NCBI RefSeq assembly: GCF_963576615.1
Contig: NC_088715.1
Span: forward strand, 28,906,463 to 28,970,462
DNA: 64,000 nt
DNA from: Watersipora subatra
Taxonomy: Eukaryota > Bryozoa > Gymnolaemata > Cheilostomatida > Watersiporidae
Direction of reading: 5' to 3'
Shown: piece after piece, positions 10,980-21,942 of the stretch
Numbering within the stretch: position 1 is the stretch's first letter
How the letters are laid out: every line of letters begins with the position of its first letter
The notes under the pieces: model-generated
The model's database searches: none
What the model was told of the DNA's origin: nothing
The model's input: the letters and a program-made list of their open reading frames with translations, nothing else
Program-made: the position numbers and the translations under genes

Positions 10980-11173
10980 TCTTTGTTCGCTACTTGGAAA
11001 CCGCTTAGGGAGGTACTAAATGATCAGCGACCAATCAGAACGCGCGTAAACATTCCAATGCGTATCAAGCCAGTTGAAACGGCTTGAACGTGCGCGTGTA
11101 TCATTTCGTCTGCGAAGGTTGCTCGAGTGCATGTACTACTACGTAGTAGCTGATACGAGCGAACTGGAATATT
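10980..11173 (+). promoter_or_regulatory. Candidate CpG-rich promoter of the host gene
   Basis: A local rise in CpG and GC in otherwise AT-rich DNA, with a CCAAT box (GACCAATCAGAACGCGCG at about 11028), GTGCGCGTG and a perfect 14-bp palindrome CTACTACGTAGTAG (11136-11149). It lies directly upstream of an ATG-bearing exon with a consensus donor. No TATA box is obvious, consistent with a CpG-type promoter. This is an inference from composition and position. Confidence 0.4.
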
Positions 11174-11225
11174 ATGCAATGCAAAGAATCGGATAGCTTG
11201 GACATTTCTTCTACAACAAAGTTTT
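11174..11225 (+). CDS. Host gene, candidate first coding exon
   Basis: ATG at 11174 starts a 17-codon open stretch (MQCKESDSLDISSTTKF) that runs into a consensus donor, T/GTAAGT. The exon ends in phase 1. The next exon, at 30281, has only one open frame, which needs one base from upstream, so the two join in frame (T plus GC gives Cys). The Ser/Asp/Lys-rich content matches the later exons, and the CpG-rich stretch just upstream is a plausible promoter. There is no signal peptide, so this isoform would be cytoplasmic or nuclear. Neither the transcription start nor the use of this ATG is proven. Confidence 0.45.
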
Positions 11226-13040
11226 GTAAGTTCAAACTACAGTGCTTGTTTTGGCAAATACATTGCTAATAGCTGCTTTTAGCCGAGTGTTTTTTCACAG
11301 TAACCCTTTGACCTGATACTAGCTTGCCTATTTGACTTATGGATTCTGCATTCACATGAAAGCAAGGACGATCTGTCAAAAATCTACCTGTGAATTAAAC
11401 ATGTAGACTGCACATATTGGAGGCTAGCATAGAAAGCTCTCAGAAATTGCTAAAAATAAGTAGGCTACCTACATGTAATTTGATATCTATCATGCTAGTC
11501 TTTACATCAGCATGATATTAATTCTATTTCATACGGCCTGTTACTTTTAGTTAATGAGTTTGACTATTCTATTTGAGAAAATGGTATGCTTTTGGGGATA
11601 AACTTACATCAAACAAATCGCAATGACATGGCACTATCACGGCAACTGTGGTGTGGAAACTAACAGATTGACATCTCAGCTAAAAGAATGATTGGGTGTT
11701 ACATTTTGCAGTTCATGCCAAACATATCACTGGATTCACTTTCAATTGAGAAAACTATATGTCTTATCAAAGTTTTGCCCAGCCCAGAAATCTGGCTGCT
11801 ACTCTCTTTGTTCAGTTACCGTAAATCGTCTATTTGAACATCGCCTTCTTTTGACTGCCACTATAGGGGAAGGTTTGAGAAATAAATCACCTCAGGGTTT
11901 AAACACTGGTTTCACGGTATCTATTTGGACTAGCTTATTTGTTTTACAGCTAAGCATACAGCCTTATCTACTGCCATGCGCTGTCTTGAATACTTTCCTG
12001 ATGACTCTCCTGCTCGCGCTGCTTGTTACGTGACAACTGTAACAGTCATCGTAGAATATCATTATCTTACTAGGCCGAAATGTAAACACTACTATGTGTC
12101 AGCTTATGTTAGATATTCTTCATTTGGTAACATCTATGTAGTAGCATTGAAACACAGTAGTTACTCGCACAGACTCCTTCAATCTTGAAGCTTCTACATT
12201 GGAATCTATTCACAAAATACTCTTTTCTTGCCACTACGCATTGTAGTACCTAAAAAAGACAACCTAGATATTGTATCGACACCTAAATGGACGATCAGTA
12301 AACAGAAATTACAGCTGCTGCTCATTGTATTCTCTCGATGAGCGGTTCGTGAACTTCTTGACCTTTGACCTGTTATCAATTACGAGTAATGTGTCAAGCA
12401 AGCCATCTGCTAGCTAATTAGTTGTCTTTGGATTGTAAGTTTCATGATTTGTTGTGACTCGCGTTGGCCTAGTATATCAACTGTCAAATATCACCAGGTG
12501 GTTGATAGATGAGTGATGGGTGTGAGATATGATAATTCCTGCGTTTTGCATAAATGGACGCAGAAAATGTTAAACACCACATTTTGCTGAGTTGCAGAAT
12601 CTACCTGAACATATTTTACCGCTTGGTCGGTTATGTTATCTAATTGTTTACATTTGTGACATTTCGTTTGCCTTGAAACACAGCAAGTTGTGGCGGCGCA
12701 ACTAACCCCAACTTCATACAGCAGTGAGTTTTGAGCTAGGGTAGTCTTTGGCAGATTCTATGGTTTCCCTGTTTACATTAACTAACTTGATCCTGTACAT
12801 GGTATGCTGATATGCTCTAATTTTATGTGATGTTTGCTTGGCATATCCATGGGAAAGTCATACTAGCAACTAAATGACCTTGTGACTTCAGGTCAGTAGT
12901 TACTGCTCAAATTGTTTTAGGGTGAAAAAACAGTTAGTTGTGTTTATTCTGGTTTTAGCTTAAATTAAATGCTGACTCCCATATTGTTCAAGAACACTAT
13001 CTTTTTTTTGAGGCTATAAACAGCTTTCACACTATAGTAT
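11226..13040. other. Intron 1, first part; no clear gene
   Basis: Part of the 19-kb first intron if the chain is right. The 113-codon frame at 11692-12033 is Cys/Leu-rich with no family resemblance and no splice support. A weak 36-nt cassette (12688-12723) keeps phase 1-1 but has a poor acceptor. Confidence 0.4.
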
Positions 13041-13134
13041 AACAACTATCAGAATATTGGTAGGTGTACCAATATTATGTATTGTACCAATAGGGCCTAT
13101 TACATACGTAATATTGGTACAATACGTAATCCAC
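13041..13134. repeat. AT-rich inverted repeats
   Basis: GTACCAATATTA and TAATATTGGTAC (12 bp, perfect) flank a centre that carries a further GTACCAATA copy. The region can form alternative hairpins. Confidence 0.7.
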
Positions 13135-13420
13135 CATCATTGTCGACTATATTAATAACTACCACTTTGTCATTGTGTCTGTCTGTTAGTCTCTGTGAAT
13201 GATATGTGCTTCCAGATTTTTCCGCTAATTTCAATTTAACTTCGCCTTCTAATGCTCTGTACCTTCTGATGGGTCGCCCAAAGCGCTTGGATTCAAAACT
13301 CGTCTGGTTTGTGAGAATCGGCCTCTTAAAAAGTAAAAACCTACTTCTGCAGGCTATCTGATGGAAAATGAAAAATATCTCAGGCATTGCCTGGCTTAGT
13401 GATAATAACGGTCAAGTTTC
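13135..13420 (-). repeat. Dispersed repeat family B, copy 2
   Basis: Read on the minus strand it matches the copies at 3745 and 28071 in order: AGCCAGGCAATGCC, TTCCATCAGATAGCCTGCAG, a TTTTGAATCCAAG block and CAGAAGGTAC. It contains a 95-codon minus-strand frame (13100-13387) that follows the repeat and has no recognised content. Confidence 0.5.
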
Positions 13421-13871
13421 AAGGCTAAATTACCAAGTTTGAAAACCTATGTTAATGACAATAAGTTTATTGTTTCTTGTGCAATATAATTTTATACCTC
13501 CCAATCTTAAAAGTTCCTGCAAAATTTGTAGCTTATTTCTCCATGTACTGAGTGCAATAGTAGTATGTCAATCAATATGTTGTCTACTGTATTGCTCAAA
13601 GAACTTGAAGGAGGTTGTTAAATTACTATTCAATGTACGAGTTCTCATGTGAATGCACTGATCTTCACCGTAATGTCTCATCGAAACATAATCATTGCAT
13701 ATCAATGTAGGTATCAACATATCGATATAGGGAATTGACCTTTCCATACTTCATCCTTTGGCTACTAATACCAGTGACAAGTAACTAAACTGAGGGAAAA
13801 GTAATTAAACATAGTGTCTAACTGCAACGTCATCTAGCTATTATGCCGATGTTGAAGACATGCTACCTTTA

Positions 13872-14222
13872 AGCATGGTTCCCATATCAGCTGCGAGACC
13901 CCAGAGGTATTCTCGCTCCGCAAGATCTTAACGACACTTGCAGCCCTAAGATCGGCTGCTTATGTTCACATAAAACTATGCTGCTGATTGACGCGCAAAA
14001 ATGGCCACTCGCCATGCCGATTCGAATGTGCTGACTTTCCAGCTGTAGCCTACTTGCATTTCCGCAAGGTTTTTCCGGGTGCTTGCGTAAGTTGAACAGC
14101 GCTAAACTCTGGCATTGACAGCTGGCAACTACCTGCTGTACTCGGGGTGTACGTTCCCATTTCACCGCCGATAGCCCTGCAATCCTGCCACCATTGCTTG
14201 CGGCGTGTTTGGGAACCAGGCT
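13872..14222. mobile_element. MITE family D (AGCCTGG ends), copy 1
   Basis: About 351 bp. It begins AGCATGGTTCCCATAT and ends with the reverse complement of AGCCTGGTTCCCA. The trinucleotide TTA flanks both ends (13869-13871 and 14223-14225), as with PIF/Harbinger-type 3-bp target duplications. The interior is CpG-rich compared with its surroundings. A second copy is at 33834-34150. There is no transposase. Assignment to Harbinger is only suggested by the TTA flanks. Confidence 0.75.
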
Positions 14223-14381
14223 TTAGTGACTACTGGTTCAGGATATACTTTTTAAAGTTCTGTGCAATTGATATTCATTTTCCTCCAGCTTGAGCAGTGG
14301 ATTACCTACATGCCTTCCCTGAATTCTCCTAAATCACCAGCTGCAACAAAATTCTACCTGCAAATAACCTTTTAATTTGTA

Positions 14382-16167
14382 CCCTACAGGATGAAAATAT
14401 TCGTTGGTCATAAAAATTCGCGATTTCGCGAACAGTCAATCCCGCGAATTATTAAATTCAGTGAATAATTAGTTCCATTTTTAATCACAAGAGAGAATAA
14501 CTACTGCATCAAACTGAAAACTAGTCGCTAGCCTAGTTTTTAATGTAAATACTAAACGTAATTGAGTTCCAAAACATTTTTAAAATCATTGTCTGAGCTT
14601 TGAGCTAACACCATTGGCAATGCATCACATTGATTTACAAAATTATTCGAGGTTGTCACAAGATATGCAGAATGGCGTCATCGCGAAAATAGCCGCGAGG
14701 CAGAAGTACTAAACGTAGCCGAGTTCCAAAACTTCATTAAAATCATCGCCAGGCTTCGAGCTTTATTGCCATTGCGTCAAACTTTATACAAAATTATTCA
14801 AAGTTTTTACAAGTTATTCGGCATGGCTTCAGCATAGCAAAAAAGCTCTTCTAGTCTTTTTACATTAGAATCAACTCCATCAATCTCTAATACCGAAGTC
14901 AAGGACGATCATGATTCTGATCTGGACATTATGGTATGTATTTGATTTGCAGTGCAGATACGTTTTTCCATAATCAACTGCATTAGTTAATTCTTTTGTT
15001 TAAAAACTGATCGCTTTCATCAAATACTTCAGCTATTGTTTTCGTACTTCCTCAACACTCGTTAATATTTTTTCTTTTTTGCGTTTACTGCAGGTTGACT
15101 ACGAAAACTAGAGACAAGTAGTAATAATATTCATCAAGGCAGGAATATTGGCAGAGAGGCAACCAGTCAACCTAGACCCCCTTCATCGACAACAACTCCT
15201 TGATATCGCTGTAGCAAACATGATTAAATTATATATTTTATTTCATGTATAGATGTATTATAATTTATTACAAACTTGAGTGTACAAATAAAATGTTTCA
15301 AATACAAATAAAATTTTACAAACGATGAATGGAATAAATATAAACAGTTTAGTCCATATGGCGGTTGTCTAGCAATAAAATTAAACTGGTACTCTTGATA
15401 TGTGAATACTAGCGTGTAATGATGCTTTCTGACTAGTTATTTTGGCAATAGCAGCTTTGTCGCTGTCACCGTCTTGGGTAGGTGTTGAAGGAGATTCTCT
15501 CGCTACTACATGGCTGGTAAGGAAGTTATCATCAGAACTCTCCTCGTGGCTTACTATTGCAAAGTTCTGCCGGTTGGCCAAAGATTTGTGCTAGTAAAGG
15601 CGTTTTTGTTCCTTTTAAAAAAAAAGATATATTCTTCTCGTAAGTAGCTGCGGTCACTTCAACCTCAATTTCCAGACCTCCCTGAATGATTGGTGATCTT
15701 CTAAGAATGACATCTACCACCCTTGCAATCATTGTTCTTCGGTGTATGATGAAAAATCTCTCACACTAAAACAAATAATGAAGCAGTATGGATGGAAAAA
15801 ATTAGTATTGCGTTTTACCGAAGAGCCAAAGTAAAATTCACCTAATTTAGTACATGTAAAAAACTCATTACTTACCACAAGTTGTGGGCTTATCAAAGGC
15901 CTCCAAAGCGATAAATATTCGTGAAAACCTCTGGAAGCAGCAAAAATTGTTTACCGTAGAATAGCATGATCGCCTAGAAGTTGTAAGCTAAATATAAACC
16001 GGAACACGCAGTGTGCGCATGCGTAGGAATATCTATTACTAGCCGCAATAGAGTTAACTTTTCCTAGAGAGTGGCAATTTTCTGCCGCGAATAAATTCAT
16101 CCGCGAATATGCATGAAAAGACAACTTTCGCGAAATATAACTCCGCGAATGAATTCATCCTGTAGGG
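14382..16167. mobile_element. 1.8-kb TA-flanked DNA transposon, non-autonomous
   Basis: Ends are CCCTACAGGATGAA and its reverse complement TTCATCCTGTAGGG, each flanked by TA (14380-14381 and 16168-16169). Both subterminal regions carry several TTCGCG / CGCGAA motifs (for example 14417-14455 and 16080-16150), which could be transposase-binding sites. Two overlapping minus-strand frames (15381-15581 and 15532-15732) may be remnants of a spliced or frameshifted gene; I do not recognise them. Superfamily not assigned. Confidence 0.75.
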
Positions 16168-16840
16168 TATGTGATAGTCCTAGAGTTGTTCTTAATTAAT
16201 CAACCATCTGCATGTCAATCTCAATTGGTTGTTTTTTGCCATTCATTGTTATTATTGCAATGGCAGAAAGAAGTCTTTTTCGCTAAAAGCAGCCCAGTTT
16301 TCTCTTTGTTACTCATCTCAGTGATGCTCTGACTGTTAGGTTATCATTTGTGATTGCAAGATTTGTTAATCCTTTCACTACCCTGAATGACTATGGCTGA
16401 TCCTATCTAACTAAGAAGAAAACATGGAATGCATCAAAAATACTCTTTTGCAAATATTATTGTTGATTCTGACTTTGATTTTATGAAGGGTATTTCTACC
16501 TTCAACAAAATACAAGTCGGAATTAACTAAAATCTGATGATTTTAGTTAATCAACTAAAATCATCTGAGTTTTTACGATATTATTTGAACATATTGCCAG
16601 AAGCGATGCCTATGTTCTCCAAAAAACATTTTATTTCATTTATATTAGGCTGTACTTCGGGTTATTTTTCTATAGCTTCCTGTTTACAATAAATATAAAA
16701 AATAAATACCAAGCTTTCAATTGCTCATTTTGATTCGACAATTACGTAAATATAAAAAATGTAACAGTGTAATGATGTAATAATGAAAGAATTAACATAC
16801 TATAAACTTGAACACTTGTTCTCCATCATAAATTTCGTTC
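16168..16840. other. No gene seen
   Basis: Intronic AT-rich DNA. It includes a perfect 12-bp hairpin (TTAACTAAAATC at 16523-16534 with 16539-16550, 4-nt loop), followed by another partial copy of the stem. Confidence 0.45.
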
Positions 16841-17180
16841 TTCTGATGGTAGAACTTAACAAGATTTTAGATGAACAAGATTAATCAATTTCATTTTTGT
16901 TCAATTCTTTTTTGTTACATACACTCACTGTCTGCTACCATCTTTGAAATACATTCCACTATACAGTCAACCATCGCTAAAACAGTAGTGGGTAGTTCAG
17001 TTTAGTCTATTATACGGTTTAACAGATGTGCCTATATACAGAAAAAATCACATTAATACGATCTATATTCATTGCATTTCATATTGTGCTTCATACTATG
17101 CTATACCTTTCTCCTCTGTAAAAAAGCTTGCAATTTAAATGCACAGAAAGTTAAGTAAATGTTTATATACGATATATAGA
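16841..17180 (+). repeat. Dispersed repeat family C, uninterrupted copy
   Basis: Same-orientation relative of about 8195-8222 plus 9615-9975. It runs through the point (about 16870) where the other copy carries the 1.4-kb TIR element, so it preserves the pre-insertion arrangement. Confidence 0.7.
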
Positions 17181-17554
17181 CTTTATGAGAATGAGTTCGC
17201 TGTAGGCAAAACCCAAATTTATCCAAAATGTGGTAAAGTGTTAAAGCCGCATTGATTGTTGGAAGTGAGATGTTCTTTGATAGGTCCATCCATATCTTTG
17301 ATCTGAGACCAGTCTGTCAACTTTTGAACTCTCAAGATTGGCAAGTAATCTGTCAAAATTATTAAATGTTGATCAAGTTGAAAGGCCATTTGAAAAATAT
17401 GGATATTTTCCTAGCTTGACATATTCATTGTGTAGACAAATGTCTATATTTTTTAAGTTTTGATGGTTACGAAAAAAATTTAGATACGCCACTGTTTGTT
17501 CAGAAGCTTTTCCTAGTCCACATTGTATGCAACTGGATGTTTCACTCACATCAT
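17181..17554. other. No gene seen
   Basis: AT-rich intronic DNA. A 63-codon minus-strand frame (17373-17564) has no recognisable content. Confidence 0.45.
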
Positions 17555-17582
17555 CCCCCCCCATCCCCCCCCCCCCCCCCCC
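17555..17582. repeat. Poly-C tract
   Basis: Two C runs, eight and about eighteen bases, split by AT. On the minus strand these are G runs able to form a G-quadruplex, and on the plus strand an i-motif. Length is likely unstable and prone to sequencing error. Confidence 0.95.
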
Positions 17583-18007
17583 GCCGTCTCAAATTGCTTT
17601 ATTACTTCTTTATTAAATCTGGTGTAACCCGAATCTTTCTGACATTTCGTGCTCTTTCATCGCAACCCTTATCTCTTCTCTAGAATTTGTTTAGTTTCTA
17701 TCAGATCTGAGCCAATCGTGAGCTAGCAGACAGGTTGTCTCTGATCAGACTAGGAACGGGTAGCGTCTCCTTACTAGAAGGTTACGTTACAAGCATCTCC
17801 CCTAACTGTCAGCCAGATGCCAACTGTTCAGTTCGTTTCTATAAATTACCTTATAGTTCAACTCGTAAGAGGTTGTGAGCTGCCTGCTGTATTATACCGA
17901 ATAGGCCTACTTCTCTTTGTTTACTAGTTCCCTGGCAGTCCAGTGAGCAGTCTTCGGGAATATACTACAACCTGTGCAATTCTTAAGTAATACTGGTAGT
18001 TCAGTTA
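17583..18007. other. No gene seen
   Basis: Intronic DNA without supported features. Confidence 0.45.
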
Positions 18008-18166
18008 GTTAGTAGTAGGTAGTACAGCGCAGTCATTAGAGTGTCAAGCTAAGTAGAATGTCTCGGGTTCGAATCCTCTACGATGCAATCTATTTTCACA
18101 ACCATTAACTGTGGTTTCGGACGGCCAGACACACAGACAGAGCTCTTATTATAGTGTAGAATAGTT
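18008..18166 (+). mobile_element. tRNA-derived SINE
   Basis: Contains GCGCAGTCATTAGAGTGTC (A-box region) and an exact RNA polymerase III B box, GGTTCGAATCC, at 18066-18076. A GCAATCTATTTTC body and a 3' block CAGACAGAGCTCTTATTATA follow. Relatives lie at 4328-4480 (shared 3' block) and 56190-56310 (minus strand, shared B box and GCAATCTATTTCC). Non-coding; it needs a partner LINE for movement. The exact ends are not defined by a target duplication that I could find. Confidence 0.75.
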
Positions 18167-19696
18167 AAACATTTGTCCTAGTAATTGTTCTTTGTTACCT
18201 GACAATGATACATCTATTAATTACATTTTACCCAGCCTGCCTTAACCATCATTTCAGTTAAATTTTGTTTCTTATCGACGCCATGGTTTACAGCTATCAG
18301 TTATCAAGCAGTATAGACAATAGAATCGATGATTCGTGAATATTGAATCATTTATTGCCCCAATATATGCCCTCTGTCTAAAATGCAATTATAAGTGCGC
18401 ATTGGTGTAACATAACGTAATAAGATAGCAAATCAATGGCATTCACATGCCTAGCAAAAGTGGTATTGGCTCCCTATTCTAATAAGTCAGCAAGAAACAG
18501 CATCTGTGCTGGTGGCGCATCGCGTATACTGACGCATGCCACACTTGCTGGATCTGAAATGACTATATGCCCTGGAAGATGGTGCCATGTTCAATCTACT
18601 GCCATCAGCAAACTCGAGCAGGAAATGAACAGACAATTGACAAATTGATATACACAAGGAAAGATTTACTTCTGTTTTCTATGAGCTAGTTTATAATCCT
18701 AGAAATCTGTCAAAAGTAATGTTTGACATCCAGGAGATTCATGAGATCACTATTACATAACAGTTAGCCAAAGTCAATGGCTAAGGGAGTAATTCCATAT
18801 TATACCCTAGGCCACCTTTATTCACGCATCATTACATAGATAATGACTGGTGATATGTAGACATTTGGTAGGGATAAATACAACATTGATGTTATTAAAA
18901 CCCCTAATCTTAAGGTATTCTCTCACGGCCCAGTGTGAGATTCGATGTATACCTACTTGAAATTAATGATGCGGAATAACTACTCAACAGCAAACGTTAA
19001 ATTGTGGACATTTGTCTGGTTTGTCTCTATATTTTTATGATATCTCGGTATTTAACAAGTTTATAACTGGCGTAGACAACCTGTTTTAAGGAGTGTTTTG
19101 CACGAGTGATTAGATCTAGAGGCAGCCACTCAAAATCATTTACATACCTCCGATATCATCTATAGTCTGAACACACGACCTTCAAAATGACGTTTGTCAA
19201 TAAGTCAATGCATGCTTCTTTCAGCAACACGAGTTGCTATTATATGAATGGAACGCATTAGTACTGAATACATATAGCATATGAGTGTCTCGTTCCTCTG
19301 CCCTTTTGACCAAAAAAGAGCTGATATGATCTATTGTTAATGATTTTTGCAAATTAATGATATTCTTAAAGGTGAGGCTAGTAATATTTTGAAAGTGGCC
19401 TAAAATACCTTTGGTCTTTGCATCACCTTTTTAACTTTTATCATTCATAATAGACTTCAAAGCTTCTCGGAAGTAATCTCAAACCCACAGCGAATAACTC
19501 CTTAAAAAAGTATGTAGCATTTTGACACAAGTACCTGTCATACCTTGTCCAATTTGACACTTTTAGTCTGATCTGGTTGTGTGTTTACAATTTCTATCCC
19601 TTAAAATTGACTTAACGGTAGAATAAATATTGCGGTTTTTGTATGTTGTCTTCAAGTATACTAGTCAATAGCACTAGTGGTTTAGTCTTTGTTTCC
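18167..19696. other. No gene seen
   Basis: Intronic DNA. The 70-codon frame at 18436-18648 (+) has no supporting splice sites or family match. Confidence 0.4.
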
Positions 19697-20820
19697 TCAG
19701 CCTAATGATATACATCTCATTTTTGTTCTTTTTGAAATCTCTTTTGTTTTAAGCTTGTTGACTTGACTATCTCTGCTCATTTCCATAGTACTAGTATCTG
19801 CTATGCGAACAGGCCTCTCAGACCCTATGTGAGCTTTGGGCAGCTGCGAAGTTTGTAACATATTAGACATATGGTGCAGGTTGTTGCGCTTCATACATAT
19901 AAAGCGTGTAGCTATGCTACTTGGACAGCAAACGGATGTTTATAGCAGCTCAACTGTCTGCTCTATGATTAATCATTGTACTGGTAGAGAGAAGTTGCTG
20001 ACTCTCAATCGTTTCCCCACTGGTTCATTCACTAAAACAGTTGACAACTCAGTGACAATCTGCATTGATCTTCAAGATATAAAGAACAAACTATTTCCCA
20101 TTTTTCAAAGACCTTAACGGAGGCTTTAAACTTGATCTCAGCTGTTAAAAAGCTGGATTGATCTCACTGCGCTCGAGTGACATTCAATCTCTCATGGCTC
20201 CACCTTCAAACTGTGACAGTCTATTACTGCTTTTAAGATTTGGGGTGTTTATGGATTCGGTAAGTGGTACGAAAGGGCGGCGGCACGTTTTGACTTGCGG
20301 GTTCAAATAGTTTATCTCTGATCATTGGGAGAGAGTTTTGGTGGATTTGCTTACATTGTAGTCCATGATAACTGAGTTGAGTACGTTTCGTTAATAGTGA
20401 ATAAACACTTAACTGTTGATTCATAGTTGATCCAAGCGTACAATCTAATAGTGATGTTTGTAGGCTGCGATGACCAAAAAATTGCCTGTCCAACAAAAAT
20501 ATTTGACGAACACTAAAATGTTTTTATTGGATAGGGTTTAATAGCATAATTCTGTACCAATTGGATGTCGTTGAAACGATGGCTTATAGCGTAACCTAAT
20601 TTAACGGTATTGCTCTGAGTTATGTTCGAGGAAACAGAACGAACAGTTGCTTGGTCTTCAATAAGCAGCTGTCCGAGAGCTGCGGCTGTGTGCAAGCTTC
20701 CTGTCTGTATACTTTGATTTCCATTAGCCAGAATTAATCTCATGAATATTGAAGACCTGCAGCCGTAATCCAAATAAGCAAGCTTTTTTAGTGTCTCTTT
20801 CTACCAATCGCAGTAGCATT
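19697..20820 (-). other. Region with several open minus-strand frames, unidentified
   Basis: Minus-strand frames at 20513-20773, 20233-20496 and 19697-19894 lie close together. Reading from 20773 leftward in one frame, a single TAG (at about 20513) interrupts about 145 codons, ending near 20340. The content (Asn/Ser/Thr/Ile, for example NITQSNTV and NITIRLYAW) looks protein-like but matches nothing I know. It could be a decayed gene, a captured fragment or chance. Confidence 0.2.
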
Positions 20821-21262
20821 TCCATAGGAGGAATATTTTATAATGGATTGGAGGAAGTTGTCATTCAGCAATGGTTCATGCATCAAATTACACATCAGCC
20901 ACTCCTGCGCTGAGTCAATATCAATCGATGGTTTGCAAAGCTTCTAAAGTAAGTTTTTATTTTGTGTGTTTATTTATAGTTTTATCATTTAAAACAAAAT
21001 TGTTAGCTGAAATTTATAAGTATCTAATTTTGGTTTTGCATTGCTACGGTAATTTTTTGACAATATTTAGATCATTTTTGTCTTTCATATCTAACAATCT
21101 TGCATGAGCAATAATGGGGTTGATAGCATTAGCTTAGATAGCGTTAGAATGCAGAAGCCAAATTACAAAGTAACAAAGCCAAATAACAAGTAACAAATAT
21201 GTTAACAGGTTTTCTGTCCAAATTTTTTGGTGTCATACTGATTTTTGGTTATATTTTTACAC
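20821..21262. other. No firm gene
   Basis: An 80-nt AG...GT segment (20869-20948, ending AAA/GTAAGT) has an open frame but leaves in phase 0, so it cannot feed the host exon at 30281. Confidence 0.35.
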
Positions 21263-21267
21263 AGCCT

Positions 21268-21495
21268 TGTTATATGTTGAGCATTTGAAACACTGGTTTA
21301 CTTTAGGCTTAGAAATTGTGACTTGCTTTATTGGCAGCTGAAGCTGAACTGAAGATATGGACATTATGCAATATGACAAATATACAATTGTCCTGCACTC
21401 AAACAAGTGCAGTCAAACAGGTGCACATAAAACAGATACACATAAAACAAGTACACATAAAACAGATACACATAAAACAAGTGCACATCATAACA
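21268..21495 (-). repeat. Gypsy 3' LTR
   Basis: 228 bp, bounded by TGTTAT and ATAACA, and identical as read to the other LTR. On the minus strand it carries AATAAA (21327-21332) as the probable poly(A) signal. Between 21418 and 21484 lies a tandem array of about 15-bp units (ACACATAAAACAGAT / ACACATAAAACAAGT), four to five copies, near the U3 end, where enhancer repeats are common in LTRs. Confidence 0.97.
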
Positions 21496-21511
21496 ATCCT
21501 TCCCTTCTTAG
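21496..21511 (-). promoter_or_regulatory. Gypsy polypurine tract
   Basis: On the minus strand this reads TAAGAAGGGAAGGAT, directly abutting the 3' LTR. The purine run primes plus-strand DNA synthesis in reverse transcription. Confidence 0.85.
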
Positions 21512-21942
21512 ATAAAAGAATCGAGATACAAGTCAAATTTCTATTAGCATATAAATTTTCCTTTTCTCACACTCATACTAACAGCTAAAATACAAACATT
21601 AAAATAAAATAATAAGAGAATTGAAACAAAAGCAGCATGTTAATAAAGCAGTTACAAGCATATAATAATAGCATAAGCTAACCAGCCTATGGTAATGCCT
21701 CCACACAATTTTCTCACAAAATTTGAGGTTGAGAGCAAGTGACCTCCAGAGACAGGACCCAGCCGCAGCACAGACAGCACGCCCAGCCTAAGTGCAAAGC
21801 TACCACTGGCCGACAAGGGGTTAGCCATCCAAAGGACCAAAGAAATACTAGCACATAAACAAAGAATCCCATGCTCCACCACTAAGCAAGACAATACTTA
21901 TTTCAGAGAGTTCAAATTACTGAGCTACTGGCTAAGGACCAT
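21512..21942 (-). other. Gypsy 3' untranslated region
   Basis: About 430 bp between the pol stop and the polypurine tract. It contains an 80-codon minus-strand frame (21652-21894) with a hydrophobic C-terminus. It is too short for an envelope gene and has no motif I know; probably not coding. Confidence 0.6.

Noticed and set aside
12688..12723. 36-nt phase 1-1 segment with a GTGAGT donor
   Set aside because: The acceptor (ACACAGCAAG) lacks a pyrimidine tract. Kept only as a weak possibility.
20869..20948. 80-nt AG...GTAAGT segment with open frame
   Set aside because: Leaves in phase 0, incompatible with exon 30281, and no partner exon is visible.
21652..21894. 80-codon frame after Gypsy pol, considered as env
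   Set aside because: Far too short, with no signal peptide, cleavage site or glycosylation pattern. Most likely 3' untranslated sequence.
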